This document shows positions 29,177 to 37,771 of a stretch of 48,883 nucleotides of DNA, piece by piece (within the stretch, counting starts at the first letter, position 1; each line of letters begins with the position of its first letter). The position numbers and the translations under genes were made by a program. The notes beneath the pieces are model-generated. The model did not search any database, had not been told where the DNA came from, and worked only from the letters and a program-made list of their open reading frames with translations. Origin of the DNA: Cytophagales bacterium (GTDB lineage: Bacteria; Bacteroidota; Bacteroidia; Cytophagales; 172606-1); the NCBI GenBank assembly GCA_030448185.1, contig JAUJNL010000020.1:1-48883 (forward strand). Reading direction: 5' to 3'.

Positions 29177-29184
29177 TAACTTTG
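29177..29184 (+). promoter_or_regulatory. Candidate -7 box of the gcvT promoter
   Basis: TAACTTTG followed by CGGCC is a perfect TAnnTTTG Bacteroidota -7 element, 21 nt before the gcvT ATG. No convincing -33 TTTG is seen at standard spacing. Confidence 0.45.
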
Positions 29185-29205
29185 CGGCCTGAAAACCTTA
29201 GCCCG

Positions 29206-30307
29206 ATGACCGAAATTATCCAGTCAAAAGAGAATTCCCCTGCACGATCTGCATGTACAGGCTGGCGGAAAAATGGTGCCATTTGCCGGATTTGTAATGC
29301 CCGTACGGTACGCTTCTGATATCGAGGAACACATGACCGTTCGTAATGGCGTAGGCGTTTTTGACGTATCGCACATGGGCGAATTTATGCTCAGTGGTCC
29401 GGAAGCCCTGGATTTGATTCAACGGGTTACTACCAACGATGCTGCTAAACTGGTGGATGGAAAAGTACAATATTCCTGCTTGCCCAACGGTAAAGGAGGG
29501 ATTGTGGATGACTTGCTGGTGTACCGGTTGGCCGAAGAGTCGTACATGCTGGTGGTGAATGCCTCTAATATCGAAAAGGATTGGGACTGGATCGCTTCGC
29601 ACAACAGCCGCGGCGTGAAAATGACGAATGTTTCGGACGATCTGTGCCTCTTTGCCGTACAGGGTCCTAAAGCAGCCGAAGCCCTGCAAAGCTTGACCGC
29701 CGCGGATCTTGCTAGTATGGAATATTATTCCTTTGTCAGAACCGAATTTGCGGGAGTGCCGGAGGTGATTGTGTCCGCTACGGGGTATACGGGTGCCGGT
29801 GGTTTTGAAATATACGTACCCAATCAATTTGCCGCCGAAGTATGGCAGCGCATATTTGAGGCCGGAGCCCCGTTCAACATCAAACCGATTGGATTGGGAG
29901 CCCGGGATACGCTGCGCCTGGAAATGGGCTACTGCCTCTATGGCAACGATATCGATGATACTACTTCGCCGCTGGAAGCCGGTTTAGGCTGGATTACCAA
30001 GTTTACCAAAGACTTTGTGGGGGCTGATTTACTGAAAGCCCAGAAGGAGAGAGGCCTGGAAAAGAAACTGGTCGGATTTGTGATGGAAGAACGGGGTATT
30101 CCCCGCAGTCATTACGAAATCCAGAATGCCGAAGGGCAGAAGGTGGGGGAGGTAACCTCTGGTACGCAGTCTCCCTGCTTACATCAGGGTATTGGCATGG
30201 GGTATGTGCTTTCTTCCCACGCAACGCCGGGTTCGGAGATTTTCATCAATATCCGGAACAAACCCTTAAGAGCCAGAGTGGTAAAATTACCCTTTGTCAA
30301 GAATTAA
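29206..30307 (+). CDS. gcvT: Glycine cleavage system T protein (aminomethyltransferase)
   Basis: Start at ATG 29206 (MTEIIQSKE, then [19 protein letters not shown]), 366 aa after removing one surplus A near 29,233. The downstream 344 codons are open from 29273. Hallmarks are [25 protein letters not shown] (folate-binding Asp), [35 protein letters not shown] and SPLEAGLGW. GcvT transfers the aminomethyl carbon from the H-protein lipoamide to tetrahydrofolate. It is downstream of rnhB with its own promoter-like box. No gcvH or gcvP is in the window. 30308-30518 is non-coding. Confidence 0.92.
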
Positions 30308-30518
30308 ATTTTCAGCAGCATCCAAATTCCAATTGGCCGAAACCGGATTTATACCAATGGTAAATTTTGAATAATGAGTGTTCAGTGGATATTGGGCAAT
30401 AAGGTATCAGATTAGGTTTTCTGGATGACCTTCTAATACCCACTTACCAGTCAACTAGTGACAACTCATCAAGACCGGTTTAGCATTTACAACTTACCAT
30501 TACCAATTTATTTGTACC

Positions 30519-31223
30519 ATGAGAAAAATTGACGTTTGCCCGACTCCCGAATTACTGCATCTCTACCAACTGGAAGGAAAGATTGCAGTAGTGGTAGACG
30601 TATTACGGGCCACTTCCTGTATGACCACTGCGTTTGCGCATGGGGTGGCTAAAATTATTCCCGTAGCCCTGCTCGAAGAATGCCGGGATCTGCAATGCCA
30701 GGGATACATTGCCGCTGCAGAGCGTGATGCCAAAAAAGCGGAGGGCTTCGACCTGGATAATTCACCCTTCAGTTACATGGATTCAAAATTGGCAGGCAAA
30801 ACCATTGCCGTGACTACTACCAACGGCACGATGGCTATTACCAAATCTAGGGCCGCCGAAAAGGTAATTATCGGTTCTTTTCTCAATAAAAAGGCCATTG
30901 TGGAGTATTTGCGCAATAGCCCGAATGATGTAGTGGTGGTATGTGCCGGTTGGAAGGGTAAAGTGAATCTGGAAGATATGCTCTTTGCCGGTTCGGTGGT
31001 GTGTGGTCTTAAAGGCGATTTTGCCGTTGAAGACGATTCAGCGCTATCAGCCCTGATGATCTACGAAGCAGCCAAGTATAATATGATCAAATTTATGGCC
31101 GGTTCCTCTCACGTTAGAAGACTACACGGGCTGGGGCTGACAAAAGATATTGAATTTTGCCTGCGGGAAGACGTATATAACGTGGTTCCGATTCTGGATG
31201 GTGAAGTACTGATCAAGTTGTAA
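30519..31223 (+). CDS. comB: 2-phosphosulfolactate phosphatase
   Basis: An intact 234-aa protein matching the ComB family along its length: VVDVLRATSCMTTAFAHGVAK, AAERDAKKAEGFDLDNSPF, TTTNGTMAI, VVVCAGWKGKVNLEDMLFAG and a C-terminal LGLTKDIEFCLREDVYNVVP. ComB converts 2-phosphosulfolactate to sulfolactate, a coenzyme M step in archaea. In bacteria it probably serves sulfonate metabolism. A comA-like gene is not seen here. A sulfate-assimilation reductase (cysH) is 3 kb downstream but not in the same operon. The gene's 3' flank is the 199-bp palindromic element. Confidence 0.9.
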   Translation: MRKIDVCPTPELLHLYQLEGKIAVVVDVLRATSCMTTAFAHGVAKIIPVALLEECRDLQCQGYIAAAERDAKKAEGFDLDNSPFSYMDSKLAGKTIAVTTTNGTMAITKSRAAEKVIIGSFLNKKAIVEYLRNSPNDVVVVCAGWKGKVNLEDMLFAGSVVCGLKGDFAVEDDSALSALMIYEAAKYNMIKFMAGSSHVRRLHGLGLTKDIEFCLREDVYNVVPILDGEVLIKL

Positions 31224-31232
31224 GTGTTCTGA

Positions 31233-31431
31233 ACCTTGATTTACGTGATTAAATGATTGCCCTGATTTTTGTCTGAATTAGGATTTTCTGAATTAAAGGA
31301 CTAACCGGATTTCAACGGCTCAATCCTGAAAATTCTGATTCATTCTGTAAATTTTCAGGCAATCAGCGCATTAGCACATCCACTCATTACCGCATCAATC
31401 AGGGTAATCCTTTAATCACGTAAATCAAGGT
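31233..31431. repeat. 199-bp palindromic (MITE-like) element between comB and the MazG-like gene
   Basis: Perfect 21-bp arms ACCTTGATTTACGTGATTAA+A (31233-31253) and their complement (31411-31431) continue inward as a 13-bp pair (31255-31267 / 31397-31409, one G-T). Near the centre is a separate 10-bp hairpin CCTGAAAATT (31325-31334) / AATTTTCAGG (31350-31359). The body has CTGAATTAGG / TTCTGAATTA wording, which I have seen in dispersed Bacteroidota repeats. The right arm overlaps the 3' end of the MazG-like gene and supplies its last codons and TGA stop. Confidence 0.8.
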
Positions 31432-31754
31432 CTAAGTTTTTCGTTATCCCGGTGACGGGTAGCATCCCGTTGGGTTTTCTTTTCCAGGTTCTTCTGTAAG
31501 GCTTCCGTCAGGTTTACGCCGGTCTGATTAGCGAGGCAAATGATTACGAATAGCACGTCAGCCAGTTCATCTCCCAGGTTTTTGTCTTTATCCGATGCTT
31601 TAAAAGATTGTTCGCCGTACTGCCGGGCAATGATGCGGGCTACTTCACCTACCTCCTCGGTAAGCATCGCCATGTTGGTTAGTTCATTAAAATACCGGAC
31701 CCCGGTGGTCTTGATCCAGTGATCTACTGCTTGCTGGGCTTCTTCGATAGTCAT
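31425..31754 (-). CDS. MazG-like nucleoside triphosphate pyrophosphohydrolase
   Basis: An intact 109-aa protein starting MTIEEAQQAVDHWIKTTGV. The all-alpha NTP pyrophosphatase signature is visible: EExxE in MLTEEVGEVARII (Glu32/33/36) and ExxD in GDELADVLFVII (Glu63, Asp66), the four acidic Mg2+ ligands. The size fits single-domain MazG-like 'house-cleaning' enzymes that hydrolyse non-canonical or excess dNTPs. The C-terminal ...EKLRP is partly encoded by the flanking palindromic element. Confidence 0.85.
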   Translation of the reverse strand: MTIEEAQQAVDHWIKTTGVRYFNELTNMAMLTEEVGEVARIIARQYGEQSFKASDKDKNLGDELADVLFVIICLANQTGVNLTEALQKNLEKKTQRDATRHRDNEKLRP

Positions 31755-31868
31755 AGCGTGAATGAGTAAAGATAAACCCTTTAAGTTAGAAGCTAATACC
31801 AGACAACTATAAAAATCAAAGCATTTTATTTTCCCAACTAAAACTATTGCCCTTTCATAAACTCATAC

Positions 31869-33833
31869 TTACCGGAACGGAATTACTTCCGGGGCGGTAA
31901 TGGTGAAGTCTGTGAGTCGAGTACGGGGAATACCCGAAAAATCGGTACGGATCGGACTAGATACATACGGAATATTAGGGTAAATACCCAGTCTGAACTG
32001 GAACGTATTGAAAGCCAAATTCTCGTTGCGCACCCGGATGCCTAAGCCAAACCCGCTAAATAATTGTCCGCGTAACAATTTTACTTTGCTTTGGGTAATA
32101 AAGCCTAAGTCGGTATAAGCAAAAGTGGCAATCTGGAAGCCTAAAATGTTCAGCGGGGTAAAGGCGACCGTTTCCAGATTAAGCACCAGGCTTTTGGCTC
32201 CCCTGAGTGCGGCACTACCCACTCCGCGGATGCCATTTCTGCTCCCGATATCAATAAACTCCTGATCAAACCGGCCAACTCCCCTGGTATAGCGCAGATC
32301 GATAAACTGACGGATCTGGATGGCTCCCAACTCAATCAAACGGCTAAAGTAGTTAAAGTCTGCCCGGAGGACGCCTTGTTCCCAGTGGCCCGAACGGACA
32401 AAGCTGCCTACATTTGCGCTGGCTACCAGGTAGCCAAAACCGCTGTAATAGCGTCCCAGAGAAGCCTTAGCTGCCGTATAATAGCGGAATCCGAATTCTG
32501 TTCTTTCCAGGCCGCCGGTTAGGGAAAAAAGACCTCCGTAAGGCACATCTTCCGTACGTCCAAATCCGTAGATCTGCACGTCCCGGAAGTAGCTCCGGCT
32601 GGAAAATCCAATACTGAGCAGGTTGAGAAAACGGTTCTGGTACAGGCGGTTCGTGTCTTCCCGGACAATGGGCCGTTCAAAGTAGTTATAACCGGTGGTC
32701 CGTCCCGCAACGATCAGTCTGGCCCGTTCCCTAAAACGTTCATTCCCGAACCGGAACCGGAACGACCTTCCAAGCCACAGATCAGCGAGATTATAGCTAT
32801 ACGAATAGAGCACGCTGCTACTGTCCTTTATCAGCGGGTAAGCCTGGGCGAGTAAACGATTGCGGCTCATTTCCAGACCACCGGCATATTTAGTAGACGG
32901 GGTCAGAAAGTCACGCCTCAGCAACAGTGCCTTACGGTCATTATTCCATTCATTGATATACTCCGCCTCACCGGTGATAAACGTTTTACCAATAAAAGGG
33001 ATCCGGTAAAGGCCACGGAAACCCCATCCCTGTGACCGGTTCTTCAACGGATCAAGCTTTGAACTATAAGAAGTACGGGTCCTGAATTCGTGGCCAAAGC
33101 CAAAAAAATTATTTTCGTATAAATCTATCCGGCCCGAGCGGAAGTCGCCGCTTATGCCACCCGAAGTGGATAATACGTCCTGAGTCACCACCAGTATATC
33201 CACCGTGTCCCGGTCATTACGGCGAGGAAGTACGTAAATACGGGCATCAGTCAGGTAAGGCGTCAGGCGCAGAATCCTTTCGTTGTCGCTGATTTGACTC
33301 GAATTAAGGCGGTCTCCTTTTTCGAAAAGGAGACTTCTCTTAATTACAAATTCCCGCGTAGTGACGTGAAGAGAGTTAGCGAAGCGCTCAGGCCAGTTGG
33401 CCGCTTGCCGAAGGGTATCATTGACACGGGGACCAAAAGGATCAAGCTTTTTCACCTGAATGTTGCCGATGAACCGATTATTATAGGCACGATAAGGATC
33501 CTTAGGTTTTTCAGGAGTCATTGCTACTGGTTTACGGTAGGGTTCCCTAAACAGCAGCGGGTATAGTTGCCGGGTAATTCTCCTGGAAAGGAACTTTTTT
33601 TTCAGCTTCTCATAAAACTTCTGCGAAGAATCAATCCGGTCATGACGTATTTCCTGTAGCGTTTGATTGTCTCCGGTAATGGTGGAGGCAGCGGAATCCT
33701 TTTGCGGATTATTTTTTTGTTGAGCTTTTGTATTATAAATACTTAAAAATAATGCAACAGATAAAAATAGAATTTTTTTAATGAATGAGGGTCTAAGAAA
33801 GAACGCAGCGGGTCCAATTTCGATTGCCTTCAT
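31869..33833 (-). CDS. BamA/TamA-like outer-membrane beta-barrel protein with one POTRA domain
   Basis: The frame opens at 33923 (684 aa). I prefer ATG 33833 (MKAIEIGPAAFF...), which places a signal peptide ending SIYNTKAQ at a normal distance; 654 aa. Residues ~110-215 form a single POTRA-like domain (LHVTTREFVIKRSLLFEKGD, then LNSSQISDNERILRLTPYLT and ARIYVL). The rest is a predicted 16-strand barrel of the bacterial surface antigen (D15/BamA) type with GIRGVGSAALRGAKSLVLNL near the end, the usual RGF/RGY-like region. BamA itself has five POTRAs, so this is an accessory Omp85-like protein; its role is unknown. The frame is intact. Confidence 0.75.
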   Translation of the reverse strand: MKAIEIGPAAFFLRPSFIKKILFLSVALFLSIYNTKAQQKNNPQKDSAASTITGDNQTLQEIRHDRIDSSQKFYEKLKKKFLSRRITRQLYPLLFREPYRKPVAMTPEKPKDPYRAYNNRFIGNIQVKKLDPFGPRVNDTLRQAANWPERFANSLHVTTREFVIKRSLLFEKGDRLNSSQISDNERILRLTPYLTDARIYVLPRRNDRDTVDILVVTQDVLSTSGGISGDFRSGRIDLYENNFFGFGHEFRTRTSYSSKLDPLKNRSQGWGFRGLYRIPFIGKTFITGEAEYINEWNNDRKALLLRRDFLTPSTKYAGGLEMSRNRLLAQAYPLIKDSSSVLYSYSYNLADLWLGRSFRFRFGNERFRERARLIVAGRTTGYNYFERPIVREDTNRLYQNRFLNLLSIGFSSRSYFRDVQIYGFGRTEDVPYGGLFSLTGGLERTEFGFRYYTAAKASLGRYYSGFGYLVASANVGSFVRSGHWEQGVLRADFNYFSRLIELGAIQIRQFIDLRYTRGVGRFDQEFIDIGSRNGIRGVGSAALRGAKSLVLNLETVAFTPLNILGFQIATFAYTDLGFITQSKVKLLRGQLFSGFGLGIRVRNENLAFNTFQFRLGIYPNIPYVSSPIRTDFSGIPRTRLTDFTITAPEVIPFR

Positions 33834-34051
33834 GCGCATACCTTCGCAAGCTGTTCTTATACCTGCCTGCGCCTTTACCCGGCAATTACTGTTTTTTCTC
33901 TTTTCATCCTCCTTAAGATGCATCCCACTTCTCCTAATTAATTCTCTTTATGTATATTTACCCGAATCACTACTAAACTAAAAGACTTTGTAGAGTATAA
34001 AGATTTCTTATATAAAAAATTTTATACTAGTTTTCATTAAACAAATATACA

Positions 34052-34708
34052 GTGGAAATACCACAAATACAGAGCCAACTCCAATCCTACAGAGATCAAG
34101 GGCTCAAGTTGTTTACTACCTCCTCTTTCCAGACTCATAGTATCGTGCTACTACACATTCTGAGCCGGATTGACCGGAGCATACCCGTGTATTTTATTAA
34201 TACGGGCTATCACTTTCCGGAAACGATTACCTTTCGGGATGAGGTAGCCAATCGGTTCGGCTTAACCGTACATGACCTGTATGCCGAAGTACCACGTAAC
34301 ATGCAGAAAGATGCTTCCGGCAAGCTTTTGTTTGCTTCGGATCCTGATTTTTGCTGCCATATCAATAAAGTACAGCCCCTAGACAGCTTATTGCCTAAGT
34401 ACGATATCTGGATCAATGGCGTCCGGGCCGACCAGAGTGCCGTCCGGAAGGCGATGAAAGTAGAGCAGCCGGCTAAATATGGGGTTAAGCGTTTTCACCC
34501 GATGCTTGACTGGAACAGCCGGATGATCGAAATGTATATAAAGGAACATCAATTGCCCCGTCACCCGCTGGAAGTACAGGGCTATTTAAGTATTGGCTGC
34601 GAACCGTGTACCCGTAAATTTGACCCGAATATGTCGGAACGGGAAGCCCGCTGGTTTGGTCTGAATAAGGTAGAGTGCGGCTTGCACACTGAATTGATAA
34701 GCAAATAG
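34052..34708 (+). CDS. cysH: Phosphoadenosine/adenosine phosphosulfate reductase
   Basis: A 218-aa protein starting with GTG 34052 (MEIPQIQSQLQSYRDQGL). The PP-loop-like TTSSFQTHS (22-30), VYFINTGYHFPET (47-58), RADQSAVRKAM and the catalytic ECGLH (Cys209) define the family. Cys101-Cys102 and Cys183-x-x-Cys186 form the CC...CxxC set that binds a [4Fe-4S] cluster, as in APS-type reductases, so APS is the more likely substrate than PAPS. It reduces the activated sulfate to sulfite in assimilation. No other cys genes are adjacent. Confidence 0.92.
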   Translation: MEIPQIQSQLQSYRDQGLKLFTTSSFQTHSIVLLHILSRIDRSIPVYFINTGYHFPETITFRDEVANRFGLTVHDLYAEVPRNMQKDASGKLLFASDPDFCCHINKVQPLDSLLPKYDIWINGVRADQSAVRKAMKVEQPAKYGVKRFHPMLDWNSRMIEMYIKEHQLPRHPLEVQGYLSIGCEPCTRKFDPNMSEREARWFGLNKVECGLHTELISK

Positions 34709-34720
34709 ATATTAGAAGTG

Positions 34721-34831
34721 AGAAGCGAGGAGTGAGAAGATAGAAGTCAGAATAGAAAAATGTAAACGGTTCGGTTTCTAAAATGGAAAAATAAATGCAA
34801 TAATCCCTTTTTATTCTCACTCCTCGCTTCT
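34721..34831. repeat. Intergenic inverted repeat of GAGGAGTGAGAA type
   Basis: AGAAGCGAGGAGTGAGAA (34721-34738) is perfectly complementary to 34814-34831. The flanks carry more degenerate GAAGTGAG / CTCACTCC / CTGACTCC copies. It starts 12 nt after the cysH stop and fills the gap to the epimerase gene. The arms are ~75 bp apart, so it is not a standard terminator; it looks like a dispersed repeat. Confidence 0.7.
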
Positions 34832-34870
34832 GACTCCTCACTCCTAATTTTCCCACTCCTTTAGAAAAAT

Positions 34871-35833
34871 ATGAAAGTACTTATTACTGGCGGGGCCGGA
34901 TACATTGGTACCGAACTGGTTCGTCATTTGTCAGCCTTACCCCAAGTCGACCATATTATTGTATACGATAACCTGAGCCGCGGCACCTATAATCTGTTTG
35001 TCGGACATCAGATGGAGACCGACAAGGTACAGTTTGTGATGGGAGACATTCTGGATTCCCGTAAACTCCGCAAAGTATTAAAGGGGATTGATGTGGTCTA
35101 CCACCTGGCGGCGAAAGTAACTACGCCGTTCGACCATACTGATTCTCATTACTTTGAGCAGGTAAATCATTGGGGAACTGCCGAACTGGTATATGCCCTG
35201 GAAGAGGCGTCAATTGGCAAACTGATTTATGTGAGTAGTGCGGCTGTATACGGCTCAACCCACGAGGTACTGGATGAAGATTCTATTCCCCAACCGGAGA
35301 CTTTTTACGGAATATCCAAGCTGCGCGGAGAATCTCACGTAGAACGGACCTTTACTAAGATCAACTCGCTGATTCTACGCTGTGGTAATGTGTACGGCTA
35401 TAGTCCTAGCATGCGGTTTGATGCGGTAATTAACCGGTTTATGTTTGATGCCAATTTCAACAACCGGATCTCCATCAATGGCAATGGCCGGCAATACCGC
35501 TCCTTTATCCATATTGATAAACTGGTACATACATTATCCCAGGCTGCCTTTCTTCCCATCCCGTCTGGTACCTACAACCTCACCGATAAGAATATTCAAC
35601 TGCTGGATGTGCTGGAAGCCATGAGGGAGATCTTTCCCTCCCTTGAGTTTCTGTTTATTAACCAGCATCTGAGCATGAAAGAAATAAGAATCAACCCGGA
35701 AGGAAAATTAAGTAAATACCTCTCTTTGCCGCCTTCTGTCCTGAAGGATGAACTGATCCGTTTTAAGGAAAAATTTGCCTTCAGTTCCATCAGTCCCGAG
35801 CAGCAAGAAAAAGCTATCGGACAAGGTATTTAA
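34871..35833 (+). CDS. NAD-dependent epimerase/dehydratase (extended SDR, UDP-sugar epimerase-like)
   Basis: An intact 320-aa protein. The N-terminal Rossmann motif GGAGYIG lies at 7-13, MGDILD at ~57-62, VVYHLAA at 75-81, and the catalytic triad is VSSAAVYGS (Ser123) and YGISK (Tyr146, Lys150). The C-terminal sugar-nucleotide part includes GNGRQYRSFIHIDKLVHTL. It resembles UDP-glucose 4-epimerase-like enzymes of cell-surface polysaccharide synthesis; the exact sugar cannot be assigned. No glycosyltransferases are adjacent. Confidence 0.88.
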   Translation: MKVLITGGAGYIGTELVRHLSALPQVDHIIVYDNLSRGTYNLFVGHQMETDKVQFVMGDILDSRKLRKVLKGIDVVYHLAAKVTTPFDHTDSHYFEQVNHWGTAELVYALEEASIGKLIYVSSAAVYGSTHEVLDEDSIPQPETFYGISKLRGESHVERTFTKINSLILRCGNVYGYSPSMRFDAVINRFMFDANFNNRISINGNGRQYRSFIHIDKLVHTLSQAAFLPIPSGTYNLTDKNIQLLDVLEAMREIFPSLEFLFINQHLSMKEIRINPEGKLSKYLSLPPSVLKDELIRFKEKFAFSSISPEQQEKAIGQGI

Positions 35834-35872
35834 AGGATTAGGGGTAGTTGTAAATAATTGCACTGAATGTTC

Positions 35873-35919
35873 AAAAGGAAGTGATACGGATAATAAATTC
35901 CGTTTTACTTCCTTTTTTT
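35873..35919 (+). terminator. Rho-independent terminator after the epimerase
   Basis: The stem AAAAGGAAGT...ACGGA (35873-35890) pairs with TCCGT...ACTTCCTTTT and is followed by T7. The rest of 35834-36106 is AT-rich and non-coding. Confidence 0.8.
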
Positions 35920-36043
35920 ATTTTATAGTTTTGCAAAAGTTTATATTAGTAGATGTTGATTTTGATTATAAACTATTTTTAATAGCCATTTTGTGTCGGC
36001 CCTGTTTTTCCTGATGGTGTTAGGAGAAATAGCTTGCCCGTAG

Positions 36044-36051
36044 TATATTTG
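36044..36051 (+). promoter_or_regulatory. Candidate -7 box for the POT transporter
   Basis: TATATTTG is a perfect TAnnTTTG -7 element, 56 nt upstream of the transporter ATG. The expected -33 TTTG is not clear. Confidence 0.3.
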
Positions 36052-36106
36052 CTTTGTTCAATTTTACCTTACAATTTTTATAATTTTTTAGCAATCAAAC
36101 CACTTT

Positions 36107-37624
36107 ATGACTACAAGCGCGCAGGTTCTGAATAACAAGGAATCTATTGAAGGTAAGGGCTCATTCTTTGGTCATCCGGCCGGGCTGGCCGTTTTGTTCT
36201 TCACCGAAATGTGGGAACGATTCAGCTACTATGGCATGCGGGCCATTCTGCTGCTATTCTTACTGGATAAAGTAGAAGGGGGAATGGGTATGGGAGAAGG
36301 GGAAAGCGGCGCCATCTACGGGATGTATACTGCTTCCGTTTACTTGCTTTCGTTGCCGGGCGGCTGGCTGGCCGATAATGTCTTTGGGCAGCGTAAATCA
36401 ATCTGGTACGGAGGTATCCTGATTATGCTAGGACATATTGTACTGGCTATTCCGGCTACCCAGAATATCTTCTTTTTAGGACTGGCCCTGGTGGCCTTTG
36501 GCACCGGGATGTTAAAGCCTAATATCAGTACCATTGTCAGCGAACTTTATCCCGAAGGCGGGGCCCGGCGGGATGCCGCTTTCTCCATTTTCTACATGGG
36601 TATTAACCTGGGTTCTTTCCTGGGAATTACCATAGTTGGTTTTCTGGGACAGAAAGTAGGCTGGCACTATGGGTTTGGAGCGGCAGCAGTAGCTATGTTT
36701 TTAGGTCTTGTGGTGTACCGTATTTTTGCCCAGAAACTGCTGGGAGATAAAGGGATGTATCCGAAGAAGCAAGAACAGACTCTGGTAGGTGAGGCGCGGA
36801 GAAATAATACCATCACCTGGATACTGGTAGGGCTCACGTTGGCTTTCTGGGGAATGCTTCAAATACAAGGATATTTTGACTGGAGTTCTAAACAGGGCGT
36901 GGCTTTTACTACGGGAATTGTAATTGCTACGATTGCAGTCGTTTATTTTATAAATCTGCTGGTTGCCGGAGGTATTACCCTGGTAGAACGAAAGCGAGTA
37001 GCCATCTTGGTGGTGATGTTTATCGGAGCGGTTTTATTCTGGGCCGGTTTTGAGCAACAGGGTTCATCCCTGCAGATTTTCGCTGACCGGCACACGAATC
37101 TATTGTTTGGTATGCCTTCCAGTTGGTTCCAGAATCTAAACCCGCTGTTTATTCTCCTGCTTGCGCCGGTGTTAAGCAGCCTATGGTTGTTGCTGGAGAA
37201 GAAGAACCTTAATCCACCGCCGGTAGCCAAGTATGCTATTGGTCTGTTCCTACTGGCATTGGGGTACTATATTATGGTGCTCGGTGCTAATGTAGCCATT
37301 ACGGGTGCCAAAGCATCGGCTTTATTTCTCACCTTTACCTATTTATTTCACACCCTGGGTGAACTTTGTATTGGTCCGGTGGGCATGAGTACTTTTACTA
37401 AGCTGGCTCCTAAGCAATATGTAAGTCAGTAGATGTGGATGTACTTTATTTCGCTTTCCCGAGGCACTCTGTTTGCGGGCTTATTTGCCGGTGGATATAA
37501 TGAGGAAAATCTGCAACAAATGCCTGAGCTATTTATGAGCATTGTCTATTTCGCCGGCGTTGTCGGGGTGATAATTCTGCTTCTTTCCGGACCGAGCAGA
37601 AAACTGATGGGCGGAGTCAAATAG
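36107..37624 (+). CDS. POT/PTR family proton-dependent oligopeptide transporter (in-frame TAG)
   Basis: Starts MTTSAQVLNNKESIEGKGSF. It carries the ExxERFxYYG signature as EMWERFSYYG, the GGWLADNVFGQRKSIWYGG loop, and FYMGINLGSFLG; about 14 membrane helices. POT proteins import di- and tripeptides with protons. The frame is closed by TAG at 37430-37432 (441 aa) but continues in the same frame with the family C-terminus (LFAGLFAGGYNEENLQQ...) to TAG 37624, giving 505 codons in total. The region around the stop reads SQ-stop-MWMYF where relatives have SQMMGMW, so several bases are probably wrong there. Confidence 0.85.
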
Positions 37625-37660
37625 TTTCCAGCTGGGAACATTCGATTGTAGACATGTTGT

Positions 37661-37700
37661 AAAACCAGTAGAGGCGCCCTGCAGCGCCTCTACTGGTTTT
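37661..37700. terminator. Perfect bidirectional terminator
   Basis: A 17-bp perfect stem (AAAACCAGTAGAGGCGC at 37661-37677; complement at 37684-37700) with a 6-nt loop lies between the convergent POT and histidine kinase genes. Confidence 0.92.
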
Positions 37701-37771
37701 ATAATACTACTGAACTGGAGCAAAAGTCATTAGGAAAATTTTGTTTTCGTCTAATATGTCCCGTCTTCAGT

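Noticed and set aside
29139..29205. Glycine riboswitch before gcvT
   Set aside because: The 67-bp gap is too short and lacks the conserved glycine aptamer helices.
35775..36014. Plus-strand 79-aa frame overlapping the end of the epimerase gene
   Set aside because: It runs through the epimerase terminator and AT-rich spacer; composition is non-coding.
37430..37432. Amber recoding (pyrrolysine or readthrough) in the POT transporter
   Set aside because: No recoding genes or downstream structure seen, and other genes in the window are broken by ordinary indels; error is simpler.
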